33,343 bases of DNA, taken from NCBI GenBank assembly GCA_021791755.1, contig JAJYWA010000015.1, positions 1 through 33,343 on the forward strand, in the 5' to 3' direction. The notes below the pieces were generated by a model, which saw nothing but the letters and a program-made list of their open reading frames with translations, was not told the origin of the DNA and ran no database searches. Shown here one piece after another: positions 1 to 8,420 of the stretch. A program made the translations under genes and the position numbers. How positions within the stretch are numbered: position 1 is the stretch's first letter; each line of letters opens with the position of its first letter. This stretch comes from Actinomycetes bacterium. Lineage in GTDB: Bacteria; Actinomycetota; Acidimicrobiia; Acidimicrobiales; JAJZXF01.

Positions 1-1284
<1,284 letters not shown>

Positions 1285-1392
1285 AGCGTGGACCGTAGCG
1301 CGTGAGCCGCGCCGTGAGATGACATGGGTTGCCAGGCATACCAGAGCTGCGCAGGTGCTCCGGTTGCGATGCTCCAGATCCTATAGTGCCGC

Positions 1393-1422
1393 TTGGACTA
1401 AGGCTCGTCCTGGCCGTAGCAT
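1393..1422 (+). promoter_or_regulatory. Candidate promoter of the ccm operon
   Basis: TTGGAC at 1393-1398 and TAGCAT at 1417-1422 are separated by 18 nt and would place the transcript start a few nucleotides before the ccmA ATG at 1435. An alternative -10-like TATAGT lies at 1382-1387 but lacks a well-spaced -35. The assignment is by eye only. Confidence 0.35.
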
Positions 1423-1438
1423 GGCTACGCAGAGATGA
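1421..1438 (+). CDS. Possible 5-codon leader overlapping the ccmA start
   Basis: An ATG at 1421 opens a five-codon frame (MATQR) whose TGA at 1436-1438 overlaps the ccmA ATG at 1435 in an ATGA arrangement. If the transcript starts upstream of 1421, the leader could couple translation into ccmA. If the promoter at 1393-1422 is the one used, the leader is not transcribed. It is very short and may be fortuitous. Confidence 0.25.
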   Translation: MATQR

Positions 1439-2145
1439 ACAGCGTCATCAGCTTAGACAATGTTGCAGCACTGGCCAGCGGTTTTCCCGCGCTTGCCGGC
1501 GTCGACCTGAGTGTCTCCGAGCGTGAGATCGTGCTGCTGAAGGGCCCCAACGGCGCAGGTAAGACCAGCATCCTGCGAGTATGCGCTGGGCTGTTGCCAG
1601 TTGTGTCGGGAGAAGCAATGGTCCTGGGGTGCGACCTTCGAAAGGACCGACGATCCGTGCGACGCTACGTTGGACTGGTAGGCCACACCGCCTTCCTATA
1701 CGACGACTTGACCGCCGAGGAGAACGTCAGGTTCGCCGTCCGGGCGTCCCGCGCCGGCGAGGACAGGATACGGCAGTCCCTGGCTCGGCTGGGCGTCAAC
1801 GGCAGGCTGCTCTTCACCAGGGTCGACAGGCTGTCAGCCGGCCAACGAAGGCGCGTCGTTCTTGCAACGCTTCTCGCCCGGTCTCCCCGGTTGTGGTTGC
1901 TCGACGAGCCTCACGCCGGCCTCGACACCTCGGGGAGAGATCTTCTCGACGAGATCATCACGGAGGCCCGCGACGACGGAACGACGATCCTGATCGCCTC
2001 GCATGAGGGAGAACGCTCTGTCCGCCTGGTGGATCGGGTGGTCACGGTGGCGGGCGGGCAGGTGACCACCTCCGGCGTGCCTAAACTGACGCTCCCGAGC
2101 GCTCTCGGCCCCGAGGACGAGCCGGAGACCGCGCATGTGGCGTGA
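1435..2145 (+). CDS. ccmA: Heme exporter ATP-binding protein CcmA
   Basis: ATPase subunit of the CcmABC(D) complex, which releases heme-loaded CcmE during System I cytochrome c maturation at the inner face of the membrane. The 236-residue protein has a Walker A motif GPNGAGKTS (residues 37-45), an ABC signature LSAGQ (133-137) and Walker B LWLLDEP (153-159), followed by a switch His in the ASHE segment. The length is slightly above the usual 200-220 residues. The ATG is preceded by a short purine-rich stretch. The gene overlaps the next one by 11 nt and starts the eight-gene ccm cluster. General ABC ATPases look alike, but the short single-domain form and the ccmB-F neighbours settle the assignment. 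Confidence 0.93.
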   Translation: MNSVISLDNVAALASGFPALAGVDLSVSEREIVLLKGPNGAGKTSILRVCAGLLPVVSGEAMVLGCDLRKDRRSVRRYVGLVGHTAFLYDDLTAEENVRFAVRASRAGEDRIRQSLARLGVNGRLLFTRVDRLSAGQRRRVVLATLLARSPRLWLLDEPHAGLDTSGRDLLDEIITEARDDGTTILIASHEGERSVRLVDRVVTVAGGQVTTSGVPKLTLPSALGPEDEPETAHVA

Positions 2146-2806
2146 CGCTCTCCTCGTCGCAGAGAAGGACCTGCGCATCGAGATGCGATCGCGCGTGACC
2201 ATAAACCAGGTGGCCCCGCTGTCAGTGCTGATCCTCGTGCTGTTCGCGTTTGCGCTTGGACCAGATCGAAAGCCACTGGTCGCGGCCTCCGCAGGGCTGT
2301 ACTGGGTAGCCGTGCTCTTCGCCGCGGTTCTAGCAGTCCAGCGAAGCTTCGCGCTCGAATCAGCGGAGTCCGCAAGGGACGGCTTGAGGCTTTGGGGACT
2401 CGATCCAGCGGGAGTGTTCCTCGGAAAGGCCGCTGCGCTCAGCGTCCAGCTGCTCGTGCTCGAAGCGCTGCTGGGGGCAGGCGTCGTCCTCCTGTACGGC
2501 GCCAGGCTCACCGGGATCCTGCTGGCGATTGCCACATGCCTGCTCGCAACTGCAGGACTCGCCGCAGCAGGCGTCATCTACGGAGCAATCTCCTCGGGGC
2601 TGCGCGTCCGGGAGACCATCCTGCCGTTCCTCATGCTCCCGGTGGTAGCCCCCGTGCTCCTTGCCGCCACGGAGTCCTGGCGCTCGACCGCCACCGCTCA
2701 CGGCACGCCGACAGGCGAGCCGTGGCTGAACCTGCTCGCGGTGTTCGCCGCGGTCTACCTGTCCGCAGGCGTGCTCGCCTTTGGCCCGCTATTCGAGGAG
2801 TCATGA
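2135..2806 (+). CDS. ccmB: Heme exporter membrane protein CcmB
   Basis: Membrane subunit that pairs with CcmA. The 223-residue sequence has about six hydrophobic segments (for example around residues 25-45, 50-70, 98-120, 130-155, 160-180 and 198-218), a typical CcmB length, and a cytoplasmic N-terminus rich in charged residues (WRDALLVAEKDLRIEMRSR), a family hallmark. It starts 11 nt inside ccmA and its TGA overlaps the ccmC ATG (ATGA at 2803-2806), so the three genes are probably translationally coupled. Identification rests mainly on order and topology. Confidence 0.9.
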   Translation: MWRDALLVAEKDLRIEMRSRVTINQVAPLSVLILVLFAFALGPDRKPLVAASAGLYWVAVLFAAVLAVQRSFALESAESARDGLRLWGLDPAGVFLGKAAALSVQLLVLEALLGAGVVLLYGARLTGILLAIATCLLATAGLAAAGVIYGAISSGLRVRETILPFLMLPVVAPVLLAATESWRSTATAHGTPTGEPWLNLLAVFAAVYLSAGVLAFGPLFEES

Positions 2807-3636
2807 TCACCAGCAAACACCTGGACCGGCTATCACCACCTAAGCAACGCTCAAAGGTTGAGCGCTACGGAGTGGCGCTTCTGGGAGCCTTGTCACTGCT
2901 CGGGATCGCCGCGACCGTATGGCTCGGCCTCTGGGTGACTCCGCCAGACGTGAACATGGGCCAGCTGGTCAGGCTCGTCTACGTGCATCCTCCTGTGGCC
3001 TGGGTGGCCTACCTGGCATTCGGTGTCGCTGCCGCAGCAAGCATCGCCTACCTATGGAAAAGGACCCGCTCACCCTTCTGGGATCGCGTGGCAGGCGCCT
3101 CAGCAGAGATAGGCGTTGTCTTCTGCGCCCTGACCCTGATCAGTGGATCTATTTGGGGCAGGCCGACTTGGGGTGTCTGGTGGACCTGGGATGCCCGCCT
3201 CACCTCGACTGCCCTGCTGTTCGTTCTCTTCCTGGGCTATCTCGCACTGAGAAAAGTGCCGGGCAACCCTGAGGCACGTTACAAACGATCCGCTATTGCC
3301 GCGCTCATCGCTTTCCTCGACGTGCCGGTCGACCACTTCTCCGTTCTCTGGTGGCACACTCTCCACCAGCCTCCTACAGTGCTGGACGCCGGCCTCACCC
3401 CACACATACATGGGATCATGGCATGGACTCTTCTGCTCGGCTTCTGCTCCTTCACGCTCGGGTTCGCGTGGCTCCTCGTTCAACGCTACCGAGTCGAGTC
3501 GATGCGCCAGCAACTCGATGAAGAGTCACTGACCGCGTCGCTCGCTGAGCGCAGAGCAGAGGCTGATGCAACGGCTGATGCAGAGGCTGATGCACCAACC
3601 AGCACAAGGCCACCGGTCGGGACTATAGCGAGATGA
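2803..3636 (+). CDS. ccmC: Heme handling protein CcmC
   Basis: Membrane protein that presents heme to the chaperone CcmE on the outer face of the membrane. The 277-residue protein carries the tryptophan-rich WWD motif of heme-handling proteins at residues 118-131 (WG.P.WG.WWTWD), flanked by two His positions expected to ligate heme: H62 in VHPPVAW and the His in the VDHFSVLWWH segment near residue 180. About six membrane helices are visible. The cytoplasmic C-terminal tail of roughly 45 residues is Ala/Asp/Glu-rich and repetitive (EADATADAEADA), a local extension beyond the family core. The ATG at 2803 overlaps the ccmB stop; the same frame is open further upstream but that stretch has no membrane-protein character. 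Confidence 0.93.
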   Translation: MITSKHLDRLSPPKQRSKVERYGVALLGALSLLGIAATVWLGLWVTPPDVNMGQLVRLVYVHPPVAWVAYLAFGVAAAASIAYLWKRTRSPFWDRVAGASAEIGVVFCALTLISGSIWGRPTWGVWWTWDARLTSTALLFVLFLGYLALRKVPGNPEARYKRSAIAALIAFLDVPVDHFSVLWWHTLHQPPTVLDAGLTPHIHGIMAWTLLLGFCSFTLGFAWLLVQRYRVESMRQQLDEESLTASLAERRAEADATADAEADAPTSTRPPVGTIAR

Positions 3637-3764
3637 AGTACATTGACATGGGGTATGCCATCGTACTGGCTACGCTTGCCGCCTACGCGACGACCATCGT
3701 GTGGAGGGCAAGGAGGTTGTCACGCGGGATACCCCGGCAACGGGAAGCGCCACCCGGTCCATGA
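3633..3764 (+). CDS. ccmD: Small heme exporter subunit CcmD
   Basis: A 43-residue protein with one membrane helix (about residues 7-24) followed by a basic cytoplasmic stretch (WRARRLSRG), the expected layout of CcmD, which holds the CcmABC-CcmE complex together. The start ATG at 3633 overlaps the ccmC TGA and its own TGA at 3762-3764 overlaps the ccmE ATG at 3761, so the frame sits exactly between two ATGA junctions. The N-terminal MKYIDMGYAI resembles other CcmD proteins, which usually begin with a Tyr-containing amphipathic turn before the helix. The gene is easily missed because of its size. Confidence 0.82.
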   Translation: MKYIDMGYAIVLATLAAYATTIVWRARRLSRGIPRQREAPPGP

Positions 3765-4327
3765 GCGATCCTCGCCGCCCACATCCTGGTCAAAGTCCGT
3801 CGCTTGACGTGCCTGGCAATGCCGACGCCGCAAGGCTGCTACCCGGGGCCGCTGCGATGTCAGCGCACCGGCGATCGATGGTTCGCAAGCTGGTGGTGGT
3901 GGGCGTGGTGCTCGCTGGAGCTATAGGATTTCTTCTCTTCAAAGGCATCGGCAGCGCTCTCAACTACTACGAGACGGTTAGCCAGGCGGTCGCATCCAGA
4001 GCGCAACTCGGCAGCTCGACGTTCCGCCTCGAAGGCAAGGTCGTGCCGGGAACCCTGCACGAGACGGCCTCGGCCGTTGACTTCGCGCTCGAGAGCAACG
4101 GCGTGAAGCAAGATATCGTAGACCACGGCTCCCCTCCGCAGCTCTTCCGGCCGGGGGTGCACGTGGTGCTGGTGGGCCACTTCCAGGGTCTGAACTTCGT
4201 GAGCGACAGGATCATGGTCAAGCACTCGGCAAATTACATAGCCGAGCACCCGAACAGGGTGGCCCACCAGAGCGCTCCAAGCCGGTCGCGAGCCCGCGGC
4301 GCTGGCAACCACCAACCACCTGCATGA
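3761..4327 (+). CDS. ccmE: Heme chaperone CcmE
   Basis: Periplasm-facing heme chaperone that binds heme covalently and passes it to CcmF/CcmH. The 188-residue product has a membrane anchor at about residues 41-61, a beta-barrel (OB-fold) domain with the LFRPG segment (128-132), and the heme-binding HxxxY motif: H155 and Y159 in VKHSANY. The His form is the classic one, in contrast to the Cys variant found in some archaea and bacteria. The N-terminal 40 residues before the helix form an unusual Pro/Gly-rich cytoplasmic extension. The start at 3761 is chosen for the ATGA overlap with ccmD; a start at 3833 or later cannot be excluded. The stop overlaps the ccmF ATG. Confidence 0.9.
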   Translation: MSDPRRPHPGQSPSLDVPGNADAARLLPGAAAMSAHRRSMVRKLVVVGVVLAGAIGFLLFKGIGSALNYYETVSQAVASRAQLGSSTFRLEGKVVPGTLHETASAVDFALESNGVKQDIVDHGSPPQLFRPGVHVVLVGHFQGLNFVSDRIMVKHSANYIAEHPNRVAHQSAPSRSRARGAGNHQPPA

Positions 4328-6378
4328 ACGCGGTAGCCGGCAACTCGGGAGTACTTCTCGCTTTCCTCGCTGCCACAGCGGGAGCTATCACCACTGGTCT
4401 CGGGCTCAGGCGATCCGCCGGACCAGGGCTACGACACGGCCAGGTGTACGCGGCGCTGGTCCTCACCGGGGCCCTCGCCGCTACCGGAGCCATGGAGAGC
4501 GCTCTCATCGGCCACGACTTCTCGCTGATCTACGTGGCGCAGAACGGGAACCTCTATACGCCCCTGCTCTACACGATCACAGGCATGTGGTCCGCACTTG
4601 CTGGCTCGATACTGCTCTGGGGCCTGATCCTCGCTGGATACCTCGCCCTGATGGTCTGGAGGTTCCGCCACCGGGTGGCCGATCCGTTGATTGGCTGGGC
4701 CACCCTTGTCGTGTACGTCACCGCGGCGTTCTTCTTCGGGCTCATGCTCGGCCCTGCGAACCCGTTCAAGACCCTTCCACCATCGCTCGTCCCCCACAAC
4801 GGCGCAGGCCCGAACGTGCTCCTGCAGGACAACCCCCTGGTGGCCCTCCACCCGCCAATGCTCTACCTCGGATTCGTAGGCTTCGTCATTCCCTTTGCCT
4901 TCGCCCTGGCGTCACTGATAACCGGCCGCCTGGACGAGCCCTGGATGCAAGAGACACGACGATGGGTCCTTTTCGCCTGGGGCTTCCTCACTGCAGGGAT
5001 TCTCCTTGGAGCATGGTGGTCCTACCAGGTGCTCGGCTGGGGTGGCTTCTGGGCATGGGATCCCGTCGAGAACGCCGCGCTGCTCCCGTGGCTGTGCGCG
5101 ACCGCCTACCTCCACTCGTCGGTCGTCCAGCAACGGCGTGGCATGTTCAGAGTGTGGAACATCTCGTTGGTCGTCGCCACCTTCTCGCTCACGATCTTCG
5201 GAACCTTCCTAACCCGCTCGGGGGTCATACAGTCCGTCCACGCCTTCTCCGAGTCGACCTTAGGGCCCTACCTAATCGCCTTCCTAGGAGTCGTCGTAGT
5301 GGCAGGCGTGGGTCTCATCTGGTGGCGAGGAGACCAGCTCCGCTCCCCGCCCGGCGTAAAGAGCGTCCTCACGCGAGAAGGCGCGTTCCTCGTCAACAAC
5401 CTCACCTTCGCGGCTCTGGCCTTCGTCGTGCTCCTCGGCACGGTGTTCCCGCTTCTCATGCAGCTGGTAACGAACCAGCAGGTAACGGTAGGGAGGCCTT
5501 ACTTCGACACCATGACCCTGCCGCTTGGCCTCACGCTGCTCTTCTTCATGGCGATCGGACCACTCCTCCCCTGGCGACAGTCAACCGGAGGGCTCTTGCG
5601 CAAGCGCCTCAAAATCCCAGCCTGGGCCGCGGGAGCAACCGTGGCGGTATGCGTCGCCGCTGGCGTGAGGGGCCTCATCCCGCTGGTCGCCTTCGGTCTG
5701 GGCGCTTTTGCCGCGACGTCGGCGCTGCGACAGATCGTGCTCGCCGTGCGGGCTGCCCACCGCCAGAAGAGACCTCCATACCATGGACTCGTCGGACCTT
5801 CGAGGGGCGGCATGGTGGTCCACCTGGGCATAGTGGTGATCGCAGTAGCCTTTACCGCTGCAAGCTCCTTTGCCTACCGATCCGAAGTCACCCTGGCCAC
5901 CGGCCAGTCAGTTCACGTCGACGGCCATACGCTCCGCTACATAGGGCTGGCCAGCGTGCGAACCCCGGTGCGCAACGCGATCAAGGAGCTCGTACGAGTC
6001 GATGGCGCGGGACCCTTTGCGCCGGCGGTGACCACCTTTGCCGGAGCAACCGAGGCCGTCGGTACGCCGGCGATCGACTCGACCCCGCTAGCCGACGTCT
6101 ATCTCACTGTCGTGCGCCTTCCGTCTTCTCGCCACGGCAAGGCGATCATTGGCGTGGTCATCCAGCCTCTGGTCCTCTGGCTGTGGGTCGGCGGCGCACT
6201 CGTGATACTGGGCACAGCCCTCGCTGCAATACCGGTGAGGACGCGATCAGAAGAGACGAGCGACAGCGGTGGCGACAGCGACGAGAGCGAGAGCGAGAGC
6301 GAGATGGACGACGCTATCGCCGTGAGTGGCGCAGAGGCCGGCATCCCTGCAACCGTGAGCGGCGCCAGGACGGTGTGA
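4324..6378 (+). CDS. ccmF: Cytochrome c heme lyase subunit CcmF
   Basis: Large membrane protein of the heme ligation complex, which reduces heme and attaches it to CXXCH motifs of apocytochromes. The 684 residues match the usual CcmF length of about 650. The WWD heme motif is complete at about residues 231-258 (WWSYQVLGWGGFWAWDPVEN), a conserved His occurs in ALHPPML (H176), and around fifteen hydrophobic segments are visible. A large extracytoplasmic loop near the C-terminus precedes the last helix. The terminal 50 residues are Ser/Glu/Asp-rich and repetitive (a DSDESESESE tract), another local extension. The ATG overlaps the ccmE stop. Confidence 0.95.
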   Translation: MNAVAGNSGVLLAFLAATAGAITTGLGLRRSAGPGLRHGQVYAALVLTGALAATGAMESALIGHDFSLIYVAQNGNLYTPLLYTITGMWSALAGSILLWGLILAGYLALMVWRFRHRVADPLIGWATLVVYVTAAFFFGLMLGPANPFKTLPPSLVPHNGAGPNVLLQDNPLVALHPPMLYLGFVGFVIPFAFALASLITGRLDEPWMQETRRWVLFAWGFLTAGILLGAWWSYQVLGWGGFWAWDPVENAALLPWLCATAYLHSSVVQQRRGMFRVWNISLVVATFSLTIFGTFLTRSGVIQSVHAFSESTLGPYLIAFLGVVVVAGVGLIWWRGDQLRSPPGVKSVLTREGAFLVNNLTFAALAFVVLLGTVFPLLMQLVTNQQVTVGRPYFDTMTLPLGLTLLFFMAIGPLLPWRQSTGGLLRKRLKIPAWAAGATVAVCVAAGVRGLIPLVAFGLGAFAATSALRQIVLAVRAAHRQKRPPYHGLVGPSRGGMVVHLGIVVIAVAFTAASSFAYRSEVTLATGQSVHVDGHTLRYIGLASVRTPVRNAIKELVRVDGAGPFAPAVTTFAGATEAVGTPAIDSTPLADVYLTVVRLPSSRHGKAIIGVVIQPLVLWLWVGGALVILGTALAAIPVRTRSEETSDSGGDSDESESESEMDDAIAVSGAEAGIPATVSGARTV

Positions 6379-6385
6379 CCTGCCC

Positions 6386-7015
6386 GTGAGCTGCATCTCC
6401 CACCACCGAGCTTCAGCCATAGCGAGCTCCGCCAAGAGGTATCCGATACGGTGGCTTGCCTCGCTTGCAGCGCTGGCAGCGCTGGCGGGTGTGCTGGTGC
6501 TCGCAACGCGTCCTCAGGCGACAACCCTCGAAGCCTACAGCCCACTCGTAGGAAAGCCAGCTCCCCAGATTGCAGGAGCCTCACTGACCGGCCCGCCAAT
6601 AGACCTCGCCCAGATGCGAGGTCGGTTCGTGCTCGTGAACTTCTTCGCGAGCTGGTGCGTCCCCTGCCTTGACGAACAGCCCCAGCTGGTCAAGCTAGCC
6701 AGCGGCAACCAAGCGCCTGGGACGTTCGCCGGCGTGCATGATCACCGCCCGCCGCCGCCGCCTCCCGTGAGCATCATAGGCGTGGCCTTCGACGATCCTG
6801 CATCTGCCGCACTCGGCTTTCTTCGCTCCACAGGAGCAACCTGGCCCGCAATCGCAGATCCCAGTGGCAAGATCGCGCTCCACTACGGCGTGCGTGGGCC
6901 GCCAGAGACGTTCGTCGTCGCGCCGGATGGTGTCGTGGTGGCGCATATTGACGGACCAGTAGCGGCAAGGACCCTGCGCGCCATCATCGCACGTGCAGCA
7001 GCGGATGGCGCCTGA
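6386..7015 (+). CDS. ccmG: Thiol:disulfide interchange protein CcmG (DsbE-like)
   Basis: Membrane-anchored thioredoxin-fold reductant that keeps apocytochrome c and CcmH cysteines reduced for heme attachment. The 209-residue protein has an N-terminal signal anchor (about residues 22-40), the active site WCVPC (C91, C94) in a FFASWCVPC context, and the cis-proline segment GVRGPPETFVV (168-178) characteristic of CcmG/ResA proteins. An inserted Pro/His-rich loop (about residues 107-128, including six consecutive prolines) interrupts the usual thioredoxin core. The GTG start at 6386 lies 7 nt after ccmF with no obvious ribosome binding site. Position between ccmF and ccmH favours CcmG over a generic ResA. 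Confidence 0.9.
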   Translation: MSCISHHRASAIASSAKRYPIRWLASLAALAALAGVLVLATRPQATTLEAYSPLVGKPAPQIAGASLTGPPIDLAQMRGRFVLVNFFASWCVPCLDEQPQLVKLASGNQAPGTFAGVHDHRPPPPPPVSIIGVAFDDPASAALGFLRSTGATWPAIADPSGKIALHYGVRGPPETFVVAPDGVVVAHIDGPVAARTLRAIIARAAADGA

Positions 7016-8263
7016 ATGCGCTGGGGCGGCGCTGCGGGAGCGAGCAAGCGACGGTTCCCACCATGGCTCCCACCATGGCTCTCGTGGGCACTACTGGTCG
7101 CCATCATCATCGCCGCACTCACGACCGGCGCGGTCACGACCACGAGCAGCCACCCAACGGCTCAGGCGCGCGCCGCCGCAATAGACAGCCAGATTCGCTG
7201 CCCCAGCTGCGAGGCACTCTCTGTCGCCCAGTCGAACGCGTCTACGGCGGTCACAATCCGGCGCCTCGTCCTCCAGCGAGTCGAACGCCACCAGACCGCT
7301 GCTGAGATCGAGGACTACCTCGTCAGTAAGTACGGAACCTGGATCCTGCTCCGCCCTTCCACGACGGGGCTCACTGGCCTGGTCTGGTTCATACCCATAG
7401 CCGCCCTCGCCCTCCTCGTTTCAATCGTCATCGTCTTCTTCTTCCGCCGCTCCCGCACACCGGCTCGCGCCGTGCTGCTCGCTGGCGTCCGAGCGCCATC
7501 GGAAACCACCCCGTCCAGCCTGGAAACCACCCCGTCCAGCTTGGAAACCACCCCGTCCAGCTTGGCGCCCACCGCATCAAGCCTGGCGCCCACCGCATCA
7601 AGCCTGGCGCCCGCCCCGGCAAACGCGAGAAACATGCCCGGCTTGGAGGATCGAGCTGGCTTGGAGGATCGAGCTGATCCTCCGGCGCAACGGGCGGCCC
7701 CTACGCCGAGAACCGTCCGCCAGCGTCACAAGCGCTTCTTGATCTCAGCTGGCGTACTGGCCGCTGCGGCAGTCACAGTCGGACTGCTCATGACGACCTC
7801 TTCCCCCAGGCTCCCAGGGCAGAGCATCACTGGATCGCTCTCTCTTGGAAGAGCGCAACGCGCCAGTCGCCAGCTGGTCCAAGCTCGGACACTCGTCGCC
7901 GGTGGACACGCTGTCGAGGCGCTGAAGCTCTACACCAAGATCCTAAAGTCCCAGCCCCACAACGCATCTGCGCTCGCTGAGAGCGGGTGGCTGGAGTACG
8001 AGGCGGGATCCGAAGCCGGCAATGCAGCGCTCATGCGTACCGGCGAGGCCAATGTCGAGGAAGCAGTGCACTCGAACCCCGGCGCCAGCGAGGCGCATCT
8101 CCTCCTTGCGTACCTGCTAGTCAACAAAGGCGAGACAGCTCAGGCCGCCGCACAACTCCGCCTCTTCCTCGCCGACCATCCGTCCCGCCAGCTGGTATCA
8201 GCTGAGCATTCAACCATAATCGAGGTCTTTCGGGCGGTCGGGCAGCAGCCACCAGCCTCGTAG
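7016..8263 (+). CDS. ccmH: CcmH-CcmI fusion protein
   Basis: Combines two heme ligation factors. The N-terminal part (about residues 1-145) has a signal anchor, the CcmH redox motif RCPSC followed by ALSVAQSNA, a three-helix domain, and a second membrane helix (about 120-142). CcmH reduces the apocytochrome CXXCH site. The C-terminal part (about 240-415) has a third membrane helix (about 240-262) and a TPR-like region typical of CcmI, the apocytochrome chaperone. The two are joined by a linker built from repeated ETTPSSL and APTASSL heptads. Separate ccmH and ccmI genes or ccmH-I fusions are both known in proteobacteria. The ATG starts directly after the ccmG stop. This is the last gene of the ccm operon. 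Confidence 0.88.
   Translation: MRWGGAAGASKRRFPPWLPPWLSWALLVAIIIAALTTGAVTTTSSHPTAQARAAAIDSQIRCPSCEALSVAQSNASTAVTIRRLVLQRVERHQTAAEIEDYLVSKYGTWILLRPSTTGLTGLVWFIPIAALALLVSIVIVFFFRRSRTPARAVLLAGVRAPSETTPSSLETTPSSLETTPSSLAPTASSLAPTASSLAPAPANARNMPGLEDRAGLEDRADPPAQRAAPTPRTVRQRHKRFLISAGVLAAAAVTVGLLMTTSSPRLPGQSITGSLSLGRAQRASRQLVQARTLVAGGHAVEALKLYTKILKSQPHNASALAESGWLEYEAGSEAGNAALMRTGEANVEEAVHSNPGASEAHLLLAYLLVNKGETAQAAAQLRLFLADHPSRQLVSAEHSTIIEVFRAVGQQPPAS
7501..7620. repeat. 21-bp tandem repeats in the CcmH-CcmI linker
   Basis: Three near-identical 21-bp units (7501-7521, 7522-7542, 7543-7563) are followed by two identical units of a related 21-mer (7564-7584, 7585-7605) and a partial third. They encode SLETTPS and SLAPTAS heptads. 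An exact 18-bp duplication follows at 7640-7657 and 7658-7675. All unit lengths are multiples of three and preserve the frame. Confidence 0.88.
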
Positions 8264-8420
8264 CCCAGCCTCGTTGGCCCGTGCAGCCACGCACCGGCAC
8301 ACCGGCACACCGGCACGCAAAACTCGCATGCACACCCACAACGTCCACCTGGAAGACGCGCAGGACCGGCTCAGAACAGCGCGGGGGGCCACGAGGCGAC
8401 TGAGCAGGAGGAACTATGGG
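8264..8420. other. Intergenic gap with an 8-bp triplet repeat
   Basis: The gap separates the convergent ccmH-I and histidine kinase genes. It contains three exact units of CACCGGCA at 8292-8315. I see no convincing terminator with a T tract and no gene. Confidence 0.55.

Noticed and set aside
4587-6389. 600-codon open frame on the plus strand in a second frame
   Set aside because: It lies wholly within ccmF, is Arg/Pro-rich with no domain, and is explained by high GC codon use.
7501-7675. CRISPR-like array
   Set aside because: Units are contiguous without spacers and preserve the reading frame; they are a coding linker repeat.
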